A stretch of 31,715 nucleotides of DNA. Source: E44-bin32 sp041573795. Lineage in GTDB: Bacteria > Chloroflexota > Anaerolineae > Anaerolineales > E44-bin32. The notes under the pieces are model-generated. The model had not been told where the DNA came from. It saw nothing but the letters and a program-made list of their open reading frames with translations, and ran no database searches. The position numbers and the translations under genes are program-made. The stretch is taken from the NCBI GenBank assembly GCA_041573795.1, contig JBFFQB010000023.1, forward strand, positions 1-31,715, written 5' to 3'. Numbering within the stretch: the stretch's first letter is position 1; every line of letters starts with the position of its first letter. This document shows, one piece after another, positions 15,909 to 24,090 of the stretch.

Positions 15909-16057
15909 CCGCTGCGATCGCGCCGTTGCGCATAGCCAATATTGTGGGTTGATTCACGCTCCACAGTTCTTTCAAAAGGGGACTCATGATTTTGGTGGTT
16001 GGGATGATTCGGATCGTATAAAAAGCAGAGGAAGTTGCTCTAGCTTTGAAAGTGCGA

Positions 16058-17992
16058 CTAATCGCTGGAGCTTGCTGAGATCTTGAGCACCTCACGGTAA
16101 AACTTCAATTCAGCCTCCAACGCTATGCTGATGCTCTCTGCGCGACGGAAGCCGTGGCCCTCGCCTTCAAATGTTATGTACTTGTGGTAGATATTATTTG
16201 CCTTGAGCGCTTCGACAAATACCTCTGATTGCGAAGGTGGGACGATTTTATCCTCGAGACCTTGGAAAAGGATGACAGGGCTCTTGATTCGATCGGCGTG
16301 ATTTATCGGTGACCTTTGGTGGTAGACTTCCGCAAACTCAGGGTAGGATCCTATCAGGTAGGTATCGTAGCCAGCCTCGAACTTGTGTGTGTCTTCAACA
16401 AAACTAAGAATGTCGGCAACTCCATAATAACTGGCACCCGCAGCGAAACGATCATACTTAGTCAATGCCGATAATACGATGTATCCCCCTGCACTTCCTC
16501 CGGTGATGAGTAAGCGCTGCGGATCTGCGCGATCAATTTTGGCCAAATAGCGCGCGGCCTCTACACAATCATTGACATCAACGATCCCCCATTGTCCTTT
16601 CAAGCGGTCGCGATATTTACGGCCATAGCCACTACTCCCGCTGTAATCAACGTCTACGACTGCAAATCCACGGCTAGTCCAGAATTGGATTTCAAGGTTA
16701 AGGTAGGGTTTGGCCGCACTTGTTGGACCACCGTGTCCTTTCACAATAAGGGGCGGAAGCTCGTCAGGCAAGCCGGATATCTCTGGATGAGCAGGGGGGT
16801 AGTAATGTGCGTAAGCCTCTGCACCATTGGGCAATTTAAAGGAAAAGTGCTCTGGGAAAGAGAAATAGGCAAGCGCAAGATCATAAGAACGGATCTCCAC
16901 AGCCCGATTGATCTCTCGAGTTTCCATGTCTAAACAGGATAAGCCTGGAAACAGGTATGGGGACCCCGCCAAAAACCAAACTTTTTGATCAGGACCCGAT
17001 TCGATAGACCCGGGCAGGTAGCTGTACTCAAGTTCTTGATGCTCGATGTCACCACTCTCAAGATCAATGATAGCAATTGCCGGCTGACCCTTATCAAGGT
17101 ATGAAGCTACGAGCAGATGATCGTCAACGAGGGTGTACGTCTTTGTGCTCAAGGTCCACATTGGCAGACCAAACTCAACTTCTAATTGTGTGATCGCTTC
17201 AATGTGATCCCTTTCCCAGCGGTAAAGGTTCCACCAACCGGTTCTATCGGATACAAACAGTACATCACCGTTGGGGCCCCATTCCGGCTGAAAAATCGAC
17301 TCAGCAAGGCCTCCTGCAAGAACACAGGCCTCTATTAATTCCCCTTCTTGAAGATGGGCCATCCATAATTCTGTTCCTTCCCAGGGCATATGTGGAAGAT
17401 CCCAGGAGAGCCAGATGACTTTCGCGCCATCAGGGCTAAAGCGCGGATTAGCATAGAAGTCCGCACCAAATTGAATGCAGCTTAGTTCATCCAGGCCATC
17501 TGGGGAAAGCAAAGCGAGATAGTTTTTTACGTCTCCAGCAGAATGTTCCTCGCATATGTAGATAAGGGACTTTCCATCGGGAGATATCGTCCCATTGGCG
17601 AAGCGAAGTTCGCGCTCATGGGATGGTTCTGGAGAAATTGGCCTGGGGGCTTTGCCTGGGTCCTGTCGGTATAAACGCTGATCTTCTTCATTCGAGAAGA
17701 AAATGCTCCCTTTCCAAAGCAGGTATGAACCTCCACCATATTCGTGCACTTTTGTGCGGACGCTAAATCCATCAGGGGTGAGCGTACGTTTTGACCCGGA
17801 GGGGCTCAGGTGCTGGATGACGTATCGTCCAGCTTCTTGGGGGCGGGATTCAATCCAATAAACTCCGCTTTCATCGGCTTGTACCTCCCGAGGTAAGGCG
17901 GAATTACCTAATCCACTGCGCGCTACCATGCTCGCATTAATAGGAGAGGGCCAGCTCCCAAAAGGTTGAGTGTCCTTGGGCTTTCGAGCCAT
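16058..17992 (-). CDS. S9 family peptidase (acylaminoacyl-peptidase / prolyl oligopeptidase type)
   Basis: A 644-residue cytosolic serine peptidase. The first 370 or so residues form a beta-propeller, with repeated ISPDGKSLIYI / FSPDGAKVIWLSW-type blades. The C-terminal alpha/beta-hydrolase domain carries the catalytic Ser500 in GGSAGGY, Asp581 in GLEDKIVPP and His613 in GEGHGFRR. S9 enzymes cut short peptides, removing acyl-amino acids or dipeptides, and exclude folded proteins. No signal peptide is seen. The ATG at 17992 has GGGAG about 8 bases upstream. It lies 42 bases behind mltG on the same strand and is probably the last gene of the alaS transcription unit, although the function is unrelated. 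Confidence 0.93.
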   Translation of the reverse strand: MARKPKDTQPFGSWPSPINASMVARSGLGNSALPREVQADESGVYWIESRPQEAGRYVIQHLSPSGSKRTLTPDGFSVRTKVHEYGGGSYLLWKGSIFFSNEEDQRLYRQDPGKAPRPISPEPSHERELRFANGTISPDGKSLIYICEEHSAGDVKNYLALLSPDGLDELSCIQFGADFYANPRFSPDGAKVIWLSWDLPHMPWEGTELWMAHLQEGELIEACVLAGGLAESIFQPEWGPNGDVLFVSDRTGWWNLYRWERDHIEAITQLEVEFGLPMWTLSTKTYTLVDDHLLVASYLDKGQPAIAIIDLESGDIEHQELEYSYLPGSIESGPDQKVWFLAGSPYLFPGLSCLDMETREINRAVEIRSYDLALAYFSFPEHFSFKLPNGAEAYAHYYPPAHPEISGLPDELPPLIVKGHGGPTSAAKPYLNLEIQFWTSRGFAVVDVDYSGSSGYGRKYRDRLKGQWGIVDVNDCVEAARYLAKIDRADPQRLLITGGSAGGYIVLSALTKYDRFAAGASYYGVADILSFVEDTHKFEAGYDTYLIGSYPEFAEVYHQRSPINHADRIKSPVILFQGLEDKIVPPSQSEVFVEALKANNIYHKYITFEGEGHGFRRAESISIALEAELKFYREVLKISASSSD

Positions 17993-18034
17993 TCTTCATA
18001 CTCCCTACAGGTTGATTCTCAAAATCGGAATTGA

Positions 18035-19162
18035 TTAAGGGCAACTGTTTTGTTGATGTTCTTCGAAAGTCTCGGCGAAAGCATGTCGCCCTGACCCGTC
18101 ACACACTGCTCGAAAGTAGAAATCGTTTGTCACAAGTGGGAAGGCGACAGCTCTAAGAGAATCGAGCCCCGGAGATGCAATAGGACCCGGAGGTAAACCA
18201 GGATAACGATAGGTGTTGTAGGGAGAATCGAACTCTAGATCAGCCAGTGACAATTGTGGCCACCATTCCCCATTCCGACTGGAGGCGACGGCATACTGAA
18301 CGGTTGGATCCGCGTCTAAATTCATGCCAATGGCTAATCGGTTGAGGAAGACTGACGCAATGTGAGGGCGTTCATCAGCAATGACGGCTTCACGCTCAAC
18401 AATAGAAGCCAGGGTTACCGCCTCGTAAAGTGAAAGGCCTTGGGCAGTAAACCCCTGACGAAGGTCATCGTCAATTCTCTGATCAAAGTTCGAGAGCATG
18501 ATTCCTACTAGCTCTTCAGCGGTCATTGTGGGCGCGATTTCGTACGTATCGGGGAAGAGAAAACCTTCTGTAGTCCGGCCAGGGGGTAGTTCGAAACTCA
18601 GAGCTGGTAAGCCCGGCTCTGCACTCAAGACCTCGGCAGCGCTGGCTGCGATACCACTGGCTTCAATTTTGGCAGCCACTTCCTCTGCCCTCCATCCTTC
18701 AGGGATTGTCAGGAGAAGTGCATCTATCCTGGCTGATTGCAACGCCGAAGCCAACTCGCGAATGCTCATCGTACCACTGAGATCATACATACCGGTTTCA
18801 ATACCTCGGTCTAAACCGAGATAGCGAATATAGGCGCGGAAGAGTACAGGGTTGTCTAAAAGTCCGACCGTCGTGAGCTGATCAATCACGCTTTGCGCTG
18901 AGGATCCGGGTTCCACCTCAACTGTCCAGACCATGCCAGGATCACCGGCCGGCTCGTCAAGGCGGGCCAGATTCAGCATCAGGTATATTGAAAGTGCAAC
19001 TTCTTGAGTTTGACTGAGATCTGGAGCTGGCTGGCCGAGGCCTTCACGAGCAGTCGGCAATCCAAACATCAAAGTACCAACAAACCAGACGGCCAGGCAA
19101 ATAAAGCCGGCGATCAGGATAAGTATCGTAAAAACCAAGCATCCCTTAATCGCTTTGGGCAT
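18035..19162 (-). CDS. mltG: Endolytic transglycosylase MltG (YceG-like)
   Basis: MltG cleaves nascent glycan strands of peptidoglycan at the outer face of the membrane and sets strand length. The 375-residue protein has a single N-terminal membrane helix (about 7-30) and a LysM-like segment (VEVEPGSSAQSVIDQLTTVG). The catalytic domain has Glu256 in LASIVEREA, then ASVFLNRLAIGMNLDADPTVQYA and SPYNTYRYPGLPPGPIASPG. The closing block YFRAVCDGSGRHAFAETFEEH is also typical. The ATG at 19162 is chosen because AGGA lies 8 bases upstream; a TTG one codon earlier is also open. It overlaps the end of ruvX by 17 bases, so translation is coupled. The adjacency of ruvX and mltG is common in bacteria. Confidence 0.96.
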   Translation of the reverse strand: MPKAIKGCLVFTILILIAGFICLAVWFVGTLMFGLPTAREGLGQPAPDLSQTQEVALSIYLMLNLARLDEPAGDPGMVWTVEVEPGSSAQSVIDQLTTVGLLDNPVLFRAYIRYLGLDRGIETGMYDLSGTMSIRELASALQSARIDALLLTIPEGWRAEEVAAKIEASGIAASAAEVLSAEPGLPALSFELPPGRTTEGFLFPDTYEIAPTMTAEELVGIMLSNFDQRIDDDLRQGFTAQGLSLYEAVTLASIVEREAVIADERPHIASVFLNRLAIGMNLDADPTVQYAVASSRNGEWWPQLSLADLEFDSPYNTYRYPGLPPGPIASPGLDSLRAVAFPLVTNDFYFRAVCDGSGRHAFAETFEEHQQNSCP

Positions 19163-19538
19163 CAAGGTAATCCTGTAAGATCACTGCAGCAGCACGGGCG
19201 TCTAGATCCTTGTCATGAGGACCGTCATGGGAAGCTGCCTGGGTAGAGCCGCTCTCATCCCATGCGATTATTGGGATGGCAGTGAGTGTTTTTAAAAAGT
19301 CGATCAACCGTAGTGCCTTTCTAGCCTGCGGGCCTTCTTCTCCGTCTTGATCGTATGCAACACCAACGACGATACACTTAACGTCCTGCGCCATAGCCCG
19401 CTCTAGAATCGATTTGGCATCCACTTGGCGGGATACATGTGTTAAGATTTCTAGCGGCCTCGCGATGGTATTACTTGGATCGGATATTGCCAGACCTATG
19501 CGGACTTCCCCCGGGTCAATAGCCAGAGTGCGGCTCAT
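19146..19538 (-). CDS. ruvX: Putative pre-16S rRNA nuclease RuvX/YqgF
   Basis: A 130-residue RNase H-fold nuclease of the YqgF family, involved in 16S rRNA 5'-end maturation in E. coli and proposed as a Holliday junction resolvase. Motifs in order: LAIDPGEVRIGLAISD with the first catalytic Asp, IVVGVAYDQDGEEGPQA, AWDESGST and the C-terminal DARAAAVILQDYL. The third motif is usually DERLST or DERLTT; here the Arg is Ser and the Leu is Gly, while both acidic residues remain. Start and upstream stop share one base (TAATG at 19540-19536), so it is coupled to the membrane protein gene. The gene context (alaS upstream, mltG downstream) is typical. Confidence 0.93.
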   Translation of the reverse strand: MSRTLAIDPGEVRIGLAISDPSNTIARPLEILTHVSRQVDAKSILERAMAQDVKCIVVGVAYDQDGEEGPQARKALRLIDFLKTLTAIPIIAWDESGSTQAASHDGPHDKDLDARAAAVILQDYLDAQSD

Positions 19539-21031
19539 TAAGAACCCTCCGGTTGGAGATTCACGCTAATTTGGTGCTCAAATAACGGCATACGCGGCCA
19601 CCAGCTGGGCGAGATCGATGTCGCCGTAGTGAGATTGTCGCTATATCTTTCTTTTAATATACCTGCCACTTCTTCCGGTGACTTTCCACGCACAATTGCT
19701 TTAATGCGCTGGAGGCCAACTTCAAGATAGGACCGTACAGAGAAATCCGCTTCGAGGATCGATCCTTGATCCACGCCCGTGGTTTCACGCAGGGCAATCA
19801 CCTCAGGGGATCCTCCCACATATGTGTATCCAGGTGCAAGGGAGGTTTGCAGGCGGCTGCGCGCCAGCCGTTCAACCTCACGCAGGTCGACGACAGAAAT
19901 GGTGATCAATAAGCGTAGTTCTAAACCCAGACTATCGACCGCTTCATCGATAGTCGCATCGAAATTTTCTTCAATAACTTCTGCTATCTGAAGTGTGTTG
20001 ACCAGCGCACGTTCATGTGGCAAGAGCGAATCCTCCAGCTCTACAAGGAAGGCAGCCTTCAATTCATCTTCCAGAAGACGTTGTATTTCTTCGATGTCTG
20101 TGGCGCTCACCGCAGCGCGCGATTGAAGCGAGCCCCCAGAGATCGCTAGAGGGTTTGTGACACTCACATTTAATCCGAGGGGTCCATCGATCGAATCGAT
20201 CGCCGACTCACGTAGATTGCCTTCCGGTCCAGCTTGTGCAGCAACCACATTGACTGAAACCTGCTCTCCCTCACCCGCCTCCAGCTGCACGGTTTGCACG
20301 GTCTGGAAATAAATCGACGGGAAGTCTGAGCTTCGAACGCTTGTGCCCACAGGGATCGTGATTGTTTCATTCACCCGGTTCGTAAATATTATTTCCCCCT
20401 GGGCTGAGTTGGAAGGTGTAGCGCTCCTTCCGCTCGTGGGGATACGATTCTCACCCTGCTGCTCAAGTTCACGAACTTCATATGGGAGCACAAGTACGTC
20501 AGAGGTGGGATTTTGGCCAAGGCTGAATGACAGCGTTTCGAGTTCGCGCAGTGTCACCGGGGTTACTGTGATCTCGGCTGATGGAACCAGGGCGATGAGT
20601 GCAAATAGAAAGAAACTAATTGGCAATAAAAGCAGTAGCAAGCGCACCAGTGGATGAGCTGGAACCCTGAAAGCACTTGAGTGAGCAGCAGGGCGAGTCA
20701 ATTCGTGCGGGGAATCGCGAAGTGGAGCTTCATATGAACTGGCTTGCCAGGTCTGCCATGAAGCCTCTGGAATGTTCTCAAGATCCTCAAATACAGGGAT
20801 AGAAAGTTCTGCTGCATGTGCACGAACTTGCGGATCAAAGGTCAGTAAGCCCAGTGCAACGCCACGCTGCTGCCCCAAACGTTTGAGTAAGACAATATCA
20901 AGGCGGTTGGAGAAAATTTCAGCGCGGCCAGGCCAGACGAGAATGATCCTATCAGCCTTGGCCCACTGCAATTTTTCACGGACCGAATCATAATCGTCAT
21001 GGGGGTCGATGTTGACGATCTGAGTTTTCAC
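19538..21031 (-). CDS. Single-pass membrane protein with baseplate J-like region, function unknown
   Basis: A 497-residue protein of unknown role. Residues 1-85 look like a small alpha/beta domain (DDYDSVREKLQWAKADRII, then LVWPGRAEIFSNRLDIVLLKR). A linker of low complexity leads to one membrane helix at about 129-150, and the rest should lie outside. The outer part is rich in beta-strand and contains blocks seen in baseplate J/gp47-like proteins: EIIFTNRVNETITIPVGTSV, VNVVAAQAGPEGNL, and a final segment that repeatedly pairs short strands. Similar proteins are, to my knowledge, found next to alaS or ruvX in Chloroflexota; no phage genes are nearby, so this is not a prophage remnant. The start is GTG at 21031, placed by AGGTGA just upstream; the nearby ATG runs into a stop. 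Topology suggests an envelope role linked to MltG. Confidence 0.8.
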   Translation of the reverse strand: MKTQIVNIDPHDDYDSVREKLQWAKADRIILVWPGRAEIFSNRLDIVLLKRLGQQRGVALGLLTFDPQVRAHAAELSIPVFEDLENIPEASWQTWQASSYEAPLRDSPHELTRPAAHSSAFRVPAHPLVRLLLLLLPISFFLFALIALVPSAEITVTPVTLRELETLSFSLGQNPTSDVLVLPYEVRELEQQGENRIPTSGRSATPSNSAQGEIIFTNRVNETITIPVGTSVRSSDFPSIYFQTVQTVQLEAGEGEQVSVNVVAAQAGPEGNLRESAIDSIDGPLGLNVSVTNPLAISGGSLQSRAAVSATDIEEIQRLLEDELKAAFLVELEDSLLPHERALVNTLQIAEVIEENFDATIDEAVDSLGLELRLLITISVVDLREVERLARSRLQTSLAPGYTYVGGSPEVIALRETTGVDQGSILEADFSVRSYLEVGLQRIKAIVRGKSPEEVAGILKERYSDNLTTATSISPSWWPRMPLFEHQISVNLQPEGS

Positions 21032-21046
21032 ATATCACCTATGAGG

Positions 21047-23770
21047 CTACGTTGCTAGGAGATGATCAGCGACCCAACCCTGAACTAATCCCAGGGCTTC
21101 CCCGAGTTTTTCTGTATCTTTGCCGCCTGCTTGTGCCATGGAGGGTTTGCCTCCGCCGCCACCACCAACGTGGGCAGCCACCACCTTGACAAGTTCTCCG
21201 GCATGCATGCCGCGCGATAGTAGATTGTCAGTAATTGCCGCAATGATGATGGGTTTGTCGTCTACAACGCTTGCTAGTACAACCACACTCTTGTCATGTT
21301 CACTGCGGAAGCGGTCTGCGAACTCTCGCAAGGTATCAGCGTCGCTGTCAGGAAGCTGGCCTGTAAGAATTTTTAAGTCCTGGTAGTCGAGCGTTTCAAG
21401 TTCCTGGAAGACCTCAAAAGCTGCTTGTTTGCGGTTAGACATGTCGGATCGGCGCAGGGAGCGCAGCTCGTCTAACAAATGCTCCAGGCGTTCAGAGGCG
21501 CCTTCAGGGGTCGATCCGAGTTTCCGGGATACACCCTCGAGAGCCTCCATCCTGGCGCGGATGAGCCTATAGGCTTCCCGACCCGTCAGGGCCTCAATCC
21601 GGCGAATTCCCGCTGCAACACTACCCTCCTGGGTAATGATGAATGGGCCAATCAGGCTCGTTTCATGTACGTGTGTGCCACCACAAAGCTCATAGGAGAC
21701 GAGTTTGTCTTCCCCAATTTGGACGGTTCGGACTTCCTCGCCATAGGTTTCGCCGAATAAGGCCATGGCTCCGCCGGAGATAGCTTTCTCGCGCTGCATG
21801 TATTCAATGCTGAGTGGATGATTGGATAGCACGGCATCGTTAACCCAATCTTCTACTTGCTTGAGCTCACTGGCTGTCATTGCGCCGGAATGAGTGAAGT
21901 CAAAGCGTAATCGATCCGGCGCCACCAGTGAGCCGGCTTGGCGAACATGGTCGCCTAGGACAGCGCGGAGGGCTGCATGCAGCAAGTGCGTCGCAGTATG
22001 ATTGCGCATGATATCAAGACGTCGTACTGAGTCGAAGGCTGCAACGGCATCATCCCCTGATTGGGGGTTACCCGCTTCTACAACGCCTAGATGAACGATG
22101 AAGCCCTCAACTGGATTAAGCGTACCCTCGACACGAATTGTCCATCCCTCGCCTTTGTCGGATCGTATAGATCCCGTGTCCGATACCTGTCCACCTGCTT
22201 CAACATAAAATGGGGTTTCAGCGAGCACGAGGGCTGCGGCATCGCCCGGGGATAGTTCCTGCAAGACCTCGCCGCTGCGGATGATTGCTACTACGGTGGT
22301 TGCGATCTCGGCCGGGGTATAGGGGTCATAGCCTACGCCATCTTGTGGAAGGCTTCCAGCTTTTATCAATTGCTCAAAAAGTGCCTGGTAAAACTCAACA
22401 TCATCTTCAAGCAGGGTTCCCAGGGCTTCTCCGCTTCCTGAGGCGATACGGTGGCTCTCCATAGCAGCCTGGAATCCCTGCTCATCAACAGAAATCTCAT
22501 CTTCTCTGGCAATATCACGTGTAATCTCGAAGGGAAGACCATAGGTGGCGTACAAATCGAAAGCATCGCTACCCGAGATCACCGCTGAACCCGACTCTTT
22601 CAAAGTTTTCAGGATCCCGGCAAGGTGAGAGAGACCGTTATCAATCGTCTGATGAAACCGCTGCTCTTCCTCTGTGAGAGTGCGTAGAATGGCATTGCGA
22701 TTCTGATTTAATTCCTGATAGAAGTTCCCATATTCCTGAATGACAGTTTCGGCAATTTTGGCGAGGAAAGGTTGATCTAAGCCGATCATCGATCCAAAGC
22801 GACTGGCGCGACGGATGATCATACGACAGACATAATTTCGTCCCATATTTCCCGGGACCACTCCATCTGCAATTAGAAACGCTGCCGCGCGGGCGTGATC
22901 GGCGATCACGCGGTAGGGGGTCAACTGTTCTTCCCGCTCCTTATCCGAGTGCCCGGTGAGAGTTTGAACCTCATCAAGCATAGGTGTGAAGAGGTCGGTG
23001 AGATAGTTTGAAGGCACATCTTGCAGGACGGAAACAATGCGCTCAAATCCCATGCCTGTATCAACATGTTTTGAAGGTAGCGAGGTCAGTTCGGTAGGAC
23101 TCTTGCGGTTATATTGGATGAATACCAGGTTCCAAAGCTCGAGAAAACGTTGGCAATCTCCGTTGACTCGGCACTCGTGATCTGACTCATCTTGCATACT
23201 GCAATATTCAATGCCGCGATCGATGAAGATCTCGCTATCAGGTCCACATGGGCCTGTATCTGCCATCTCCCAGAAGTTCTCATCACGACCAAAAAAAAGT
23301 AGTTGTTCTGGATCAAAGCCAGGCTGATCGCGCCAGATCGAAGCGGCCTCATCATCGCGAGGGATCTCGCCCAACTCGTCTTCAAAGCAGGTCGCCCACA
23401 GTTTATCCTTCGGCAACCCCCAAACGTCAGTCATTAACTCCCATGCCCACGCAATCGCTTCTTGCTTGTAGTAATCTCCGAAGGACCAGTTCCCCAGCAT
23501 CTCGAAGAAAGTATGATGAGTATCATCACGCCCTACATCGTCTAGGTCGTTGTGTTTACCTGCGACTCTCATGCACTTCTGAGCATCAGCGACACGGGTA
23601 TAGGCACGTTTACCTGTCCCGAGAAAAACATCCTTAAATTGCACCATCCCAGAATTCGTAAAAAGTAAGGTTTGATCGCCACCGGGGACGAGCGACATCG
23701 AGGGGACGATGGTATGACCACGCGCTGCAAAGAAATCCAGATAGGATTGACGGATTTCAGCGCTGCTCAT
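21047..23770 (-). CDS. alaS: Alanine--tRNA ligase
   Basis: AlaRS charges tRNA-Ala with alanine and clears mischarged Ser and Gly. The 907 residues (E. coli 876) carry the aminoacylation domain: YLDFFAARGHTIVPS, THHTFFEMLGNWSFGDYY and DTGPCGPDSEIF. The editing domain has HTATHLLHAAL and the zinc motif ELCGGTHV. The C-terminal DHHA1 domain ends with HVGGGGGGKPSMAQAGG. A cysteine-rich insert (Cys-Ser-Met... HECRVNGDCQRF) before LWNLVFIQYNR is typical of a subgroup with an extra metal site. The ATG at 23770 is preferred because AGAGG lies 5 bases upstream and homology begins there; the frame is open to 23893 but that extension contains the promoter. It heads the minus-strand unit alaS-membrane protein-ruvX-mltG-S9 peptidase; the next gene starts 15 bases after its stop. 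Confidence 0.97.
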   Translation of the reverse strand: MSSAEIRQSYLDFFAARGHTIVPSMSLVPGGDQTLLFTNSGMVQFKDVFLGTGKRAYTRVADAQKCMRVAGKHNDLDDVGRDDTHHTFFEMLGNWSFGDYYKQEAIAWAWELMTDVWGLPKDKLWATCFEDELGEIPRDDEAASIWRDQPGFDPEQLLFFGRDENFWEMADTGPCGPDSEIFIDRGIEYCSMQDESDHECRVNGDCQRFLELWNLVFIQYNRKSPTELTSLPSKHVDTGMGFERIVSVLQDVPSNYLTDLFTPMLDEVQTLTGHSDKEREEQLTPYRVIADHARAAAFLIADGVVPGNMGRNYVCRMIIRRASRFGSMIGLDQPFLAKIAETVIQEYGNFYQELNQNRNAILRTLTEEEQRFHQTIDNGLSHLAGILKTLKESGSAVISGSDAFDLYATYGLPFEITRDIAREDEISVDEQGFQAAMESHRIASGSGEALGTLLEDDVEFYQALFEQLIKAGSLPQDGVGYDPYTPAEIATTVVAIIRSGEVLQELSPGDAAALVLAETPFYVEAGGQVSDTGSIRSDKGEGWTIRVEGTLNPVEGFIVHLGVVEAGNPQSGDDAVAAFDSVRRLDIMRNHTATHLLHAALRAVLGDHVRQAGSLVAPDRLRFDFTHSGAMTASELKQVEDWVNDAVLSNHPLSIEYMQREKAISGGAMALFGETYGEEVRTVQIGEDKLVSYELCGGTHVHETSLIGPFIITQEGSVAAGIRRIEALTGREAYRLIRARMEALEGVSRKLGSTPEGASERLEHLLDELRSLRRSDMSNRKQAAFEVFQELETLDYQDLKILTGQLPDSDADTLREFADRFRSEHDKSVVVLASVVDDKPIIIAAITDNLLSRGMHAGELVKVVAAHVGGGGGGKPSMAQAGGKDTEKLGEALGLVQGWVADHLLAT

Positions 23771-23833
23771 ACGAGCCTCTTTAGTTTTTCTACCCTCTTT
23801 GCTTGCTGTCATGCTTTTACACCTATCCGCTGG

Positions 23834-23862
23834 ATTATACGCCACCTCCATGGTGGCTTCAA
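23834..23862 (-). promoter_or_regulatory. alaS promoter with an inverted repeat in its spacer
   Basis: On the minus strand TTGAAG (23862-23857) and TATAAT (23839-23834) are 17 bases apart, a near-ideal sigma-70 promoter. The spacer is an inverted repeat, GCCACC and GGTGGC around five bases (23841-23857). Transcription would start near 23827 and give a leader of about 57 bases, too short for a T-box. The repeat is well placed for a repressor or a twist-sensitive activator. Confidence 0.7.
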
Positions 23863-23919
23863 CCGGGACGTTTCCTCTACATATGAATATCAAATCAAGT
23901 ACAAAATCAGCTTGGTGTC

Positions 23920-23949
23920 TTGACCATAAACTTAGGCCTGTGTTAGACT
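23920..23949 (+). promoter_or_regulatory. Promoter of the tRNA-Asp gene
   Basis: TTGACC (23920-23925) and TAGACT (23944-23949) are 18 bases apart, with TG at 23941-23942 forming an extended -10 element. Transcription would start near 23956, five bases before the mature tRNA. Confidence 0.65.
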
Positions 23950-23960
23950 TCGCACGTTAC

Positions 23961-24037
23961 GGGGGTGTGGTGTAGCGGCCTAACATGCTGCCCTGTCAAG
24001 GCAGAGATCGCGGGTTCGAATCCCGTCATCCCCGCCA
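23961..24037 (+). tRNA. tRNA-Asp, anticodon GTC
   Basis: A complete cloverleaf of 77 bases can be drawn. The acceptor stem pairs GGGGGTG with CATCCCC, with one G-U pair. The anticodon stem CTGCC/GGCAG holds the loop CTGTCAA, anticodon GTC at 23995-23997. The T arm is GCGGG-TTCGAAT-CCCGT. The discriminator is G and the CCA end is encoded. A G discriminator base with anticodon GUC fits tRNA-Asp. It has its own promoter and terminator and is divergent from alaS. Confidence 0.96.
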
Positions 24038-24065
24038 ACCGCCCAGCAACTGCTGGGCGGTTCTT
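24038..24065 (+). terminator. Rho-independent terminator of tRNA-Asp
   Basis: ACCGCCCAGC (24038-24047) and GCTGGGCGGT (24052-24061) form a perfect 10-bp stem with an AACT loop, beginning one base after the CCA end and followed by a short T-rich run (TCTT). In the opposite direction there is no T-run, so it would stop the ABC exporter transcript poorly. Confidence 0.88.
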
Positions 24066-24090
24066 ATGTTAAAAGATCAAGAGTGATTGC

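Noticed and set aside
15914..15921. GCGATCGC octamer resembling the cyanobacterial HIP1 repeat
   Set aside because: Only one copy was noticed in an intergenic position, and the gene content does not fit a cyanobacterium.
15880..16095. Small minus-strand frame across the convergent gap between the second protease and S9 peptidase genes
   Set aside because: It overlaps both flanking genes, lacks a ribosome site and resembles nothing known.
19538..21031. Prophage or contractile injection system, suggested by the baseplate J-like region
   Set aside because: No tail, sheath, capsid, integrase or terminase genes lie nearby; neighbours are housekeeping genes.
23771..23833. Possible T-box or other riboswitch in the alaS leader
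   Set aside because: The predicted leader is only about 57 bases, shorter than any T-box, and no specifier or antiterminator elements are visible.
23771..23893. N-terminal extension of alaS by 41 codons
   Set aside because: The extension covers the -10 box and spacer repeat of the alaS promoter, has no family homology, and the ATG at 23770 has a better ribosome site.
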